DNA of 64,000 nt, taken from contig CAZQRP010000017.1 in assembly GCA_964596125.1 (NCBI GenBank), positions 1 through 64,000 on the forward strand, in the 5' to 3' direction. The notes beneath the pieces are model-generated. The model saw only the letters and a program-made list of their open reading frames with translations. It was not told the DNA's origin and ran no database searches. Source of the DNA: CAZQRP01 sp964596125 (lineage in GTDB: Bacteria > Chloroflexota > Dehalococcoidia > GIF9 > UBA5629). A program made the position numbers and the translations under genes. Positions within the stretch are counted from its first letter, which is position 1. Every line of letters starts with the position of its first letter. This document shows positions 63,433 to 64,000 of the stretch, piece by piece.

Positions 63433-64000
63433 TTAATAAAACTCCTGACATTTATAGACCTTGCACAGGGCTTGTTTGAGTGGCCAGCCACCGCTTCTGG
63501 GATTAAGGCGTTTCGGATCGTCATCGGTCAATACATTAATGCTTGATTCCCATGCACCCCTTAACCAGGGCTCGTGTCCCGGCATCTCAGGAAACCACCA
63601 GCTATGCTCTCCATGTACTACCTGCGGATGTATGCCATCGAAATATAAGGCCTTCATCTTTATTACACCACGTAGTGTCTCGATCCAGACCCAATCACTA
63701 TCTTCAATACCCAGCATTTTCGCTGTTTCAGGATTAATTTGAAGTCTTGGATATGGATACCGTTTCCGTATTGATTCAATCTGGCGGTGCTCCGAATGAT
63801 AGTACCCGTAGAGTCGCCCGCCCGTGATGAGCATAAGAGGATATTCCATTGCTATCTCAGGTGTACTTATAGGGCTTTCCTTGGGTTCTTCGAAGCATGG
63901 TAGTGGGTCGTACCCTAGTTGTTCAAATACCTTCGAGTACAGTTCCAGCTTACCCGTTGACGTAGCGAATTGCCCCATTTTCTCGTATTTCTTATACTCT
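63433..64000 (-). CDS. Molybdopterin oxidoreductase, C-terminal part (cut by window end)
   Basis: The frame continues beyond 64000 (EYKKYEKM precedes the first in-window Met), so this is the C-terminal ~190 residues of a second enzyme of the same family as 59041. STGKLELYSKVFEQLGYDPLP, EYPLMLITGG, YYHSEHRQIESIRKRY and HSWWFPEMPGHEPWL line up with the other copy. It ends with PLKQALCKVYKC. It belongs to the same strand as the flavoprotein at 61596, which it precedes, so the two may be co-transcribed. The decayed fragment at 30297 is closest to this copy. Confidence 0.85.
   Translation of the reverse strand, partial: EYKKYEKMGQFATSTGKLELYSKVFEQLGYDPLPCFEEPKESPISTPEIAMEYPLMLITGGRLYGYYHSEHRQIESIRKRYPYPRLQINPETAKMLGIEDSDWVWIETLRGVIKMKALYFDGIHPQVVHGEHSWWFPEMPGHEPWLRGAWESSINVLTDDDPKRLNPRSGGWPLKQALCKVYKCQEFY

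Noticed and set aside
1..64000. tRNA, rRNA, CRISPR arrays, insertion sequences, integrases and prophage genes.
   Set aside because: Looked for in the gaps between genes. No cloverleaf-like sequence, spaced direct repeats, transposase or terminal inverted repeats could be supported.

Overview
The window is bacterial and almost entirely chromosomal catabolic genes. It contains no tRNA, rRNA, CRISPR array, integrase or transposase that I can see. The gene content points to a strict anaerobe: a benzoyl-CoA-reductase-like system, a tungsten/molybdenum aldehyde oxidoreductase, 4-hydroxybutyryl-CoA dehydratase, a flavodiiron protein and DMSO-reductase-family enzymes. Two of the three TRAP binding lipoproteins have a Pro/Thr-repeat linker right after the lipobox. 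That style, together with many CaiB/BaiF transferases, acyl-CoA dehydrogenases and TRAP systems, suggests Chloroflexota (Dehalococcoidia-like). This assignment is inference only; no marker gene is present.

Region 1 (846-15254, all +) carries two hydantoinase/ketone-carboxylase A+B pairs, the second B subunit having a C-terminal zinc-ribbon extension. They are followed by four genes in the order of class I benzoyl-CoA reductase (two 2-hydroxyacyl-CoA-dehydratase-family subunits, then two ASKHA ATPase activators) and an acyl-CoA ligase. Region 2 (15502-22893, all -) is a seven-gene cassette: thiolase-like protein, DUF35 protein, enoyl-CoA hydratase, two acyl-CoA dehydrogenases and two class III CoA-transferases. 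Region 3 (23139-31954) holds two closely related TRAP transporters, a CocE/NonD hydrolase, a displaced DctP and a decayed molybdoenzyme fragment. Region 4 (32264-36330) has an iron alcohol dehydrogenase, a LuxR-type regulator, a small membrane protein and a 1-kb gene-poor stretch.

Region 5 (36331-49109) has a third TRAP transporter leading into a second CoA-transferase pair and an aldehyde ferredoxin oxidoreductase (+). Facing it on the - strand is the second copy of the thiolase-like/DUF35/hydratase/two-dehydrogenase block. Cassette 2 is therefore cassette 1 with the transferase half inverted and an AOR added. Region 6 (49679-56933) has a LUD/ferredoxin protein with a CCG-domain partner, SucCD-like ligase subunits, 4-hydroxybutyryl-CoA dehydratase and a flavodiiron protein. 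Region 7 (57356-64000) has an arylsulfotransferase-like lipoprotein, two molybdopterin oxidoreductases (one cut by the window end) and a fumarate-reductase-type flavoprotein.

A working model, which is inference: TRAP systems import organic acids. Class III transferase pairs put them on CoA, heteromeric dehydrogenases and hydratases make a 3-hydroxyacyl-CoA, and an Ltp2-like thiolase homologue with its DUF35 partner cleaves it by retro-aldol chemistry to an acyl-CoA plus a ketone or aldehyde. Aldehydes would go to the AOR or iron alcohol dehydrogenase. Ketones could be carboxylated by the hydantoinase-family enzymes, activated by the ligase, and any ring reduced by the benzoyl-CoA-reductase-like complex. 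The layout resembles steroid side-chain and acetophenone catabolism recombined in an anaerobe. The substrate cannot be read from sequence.
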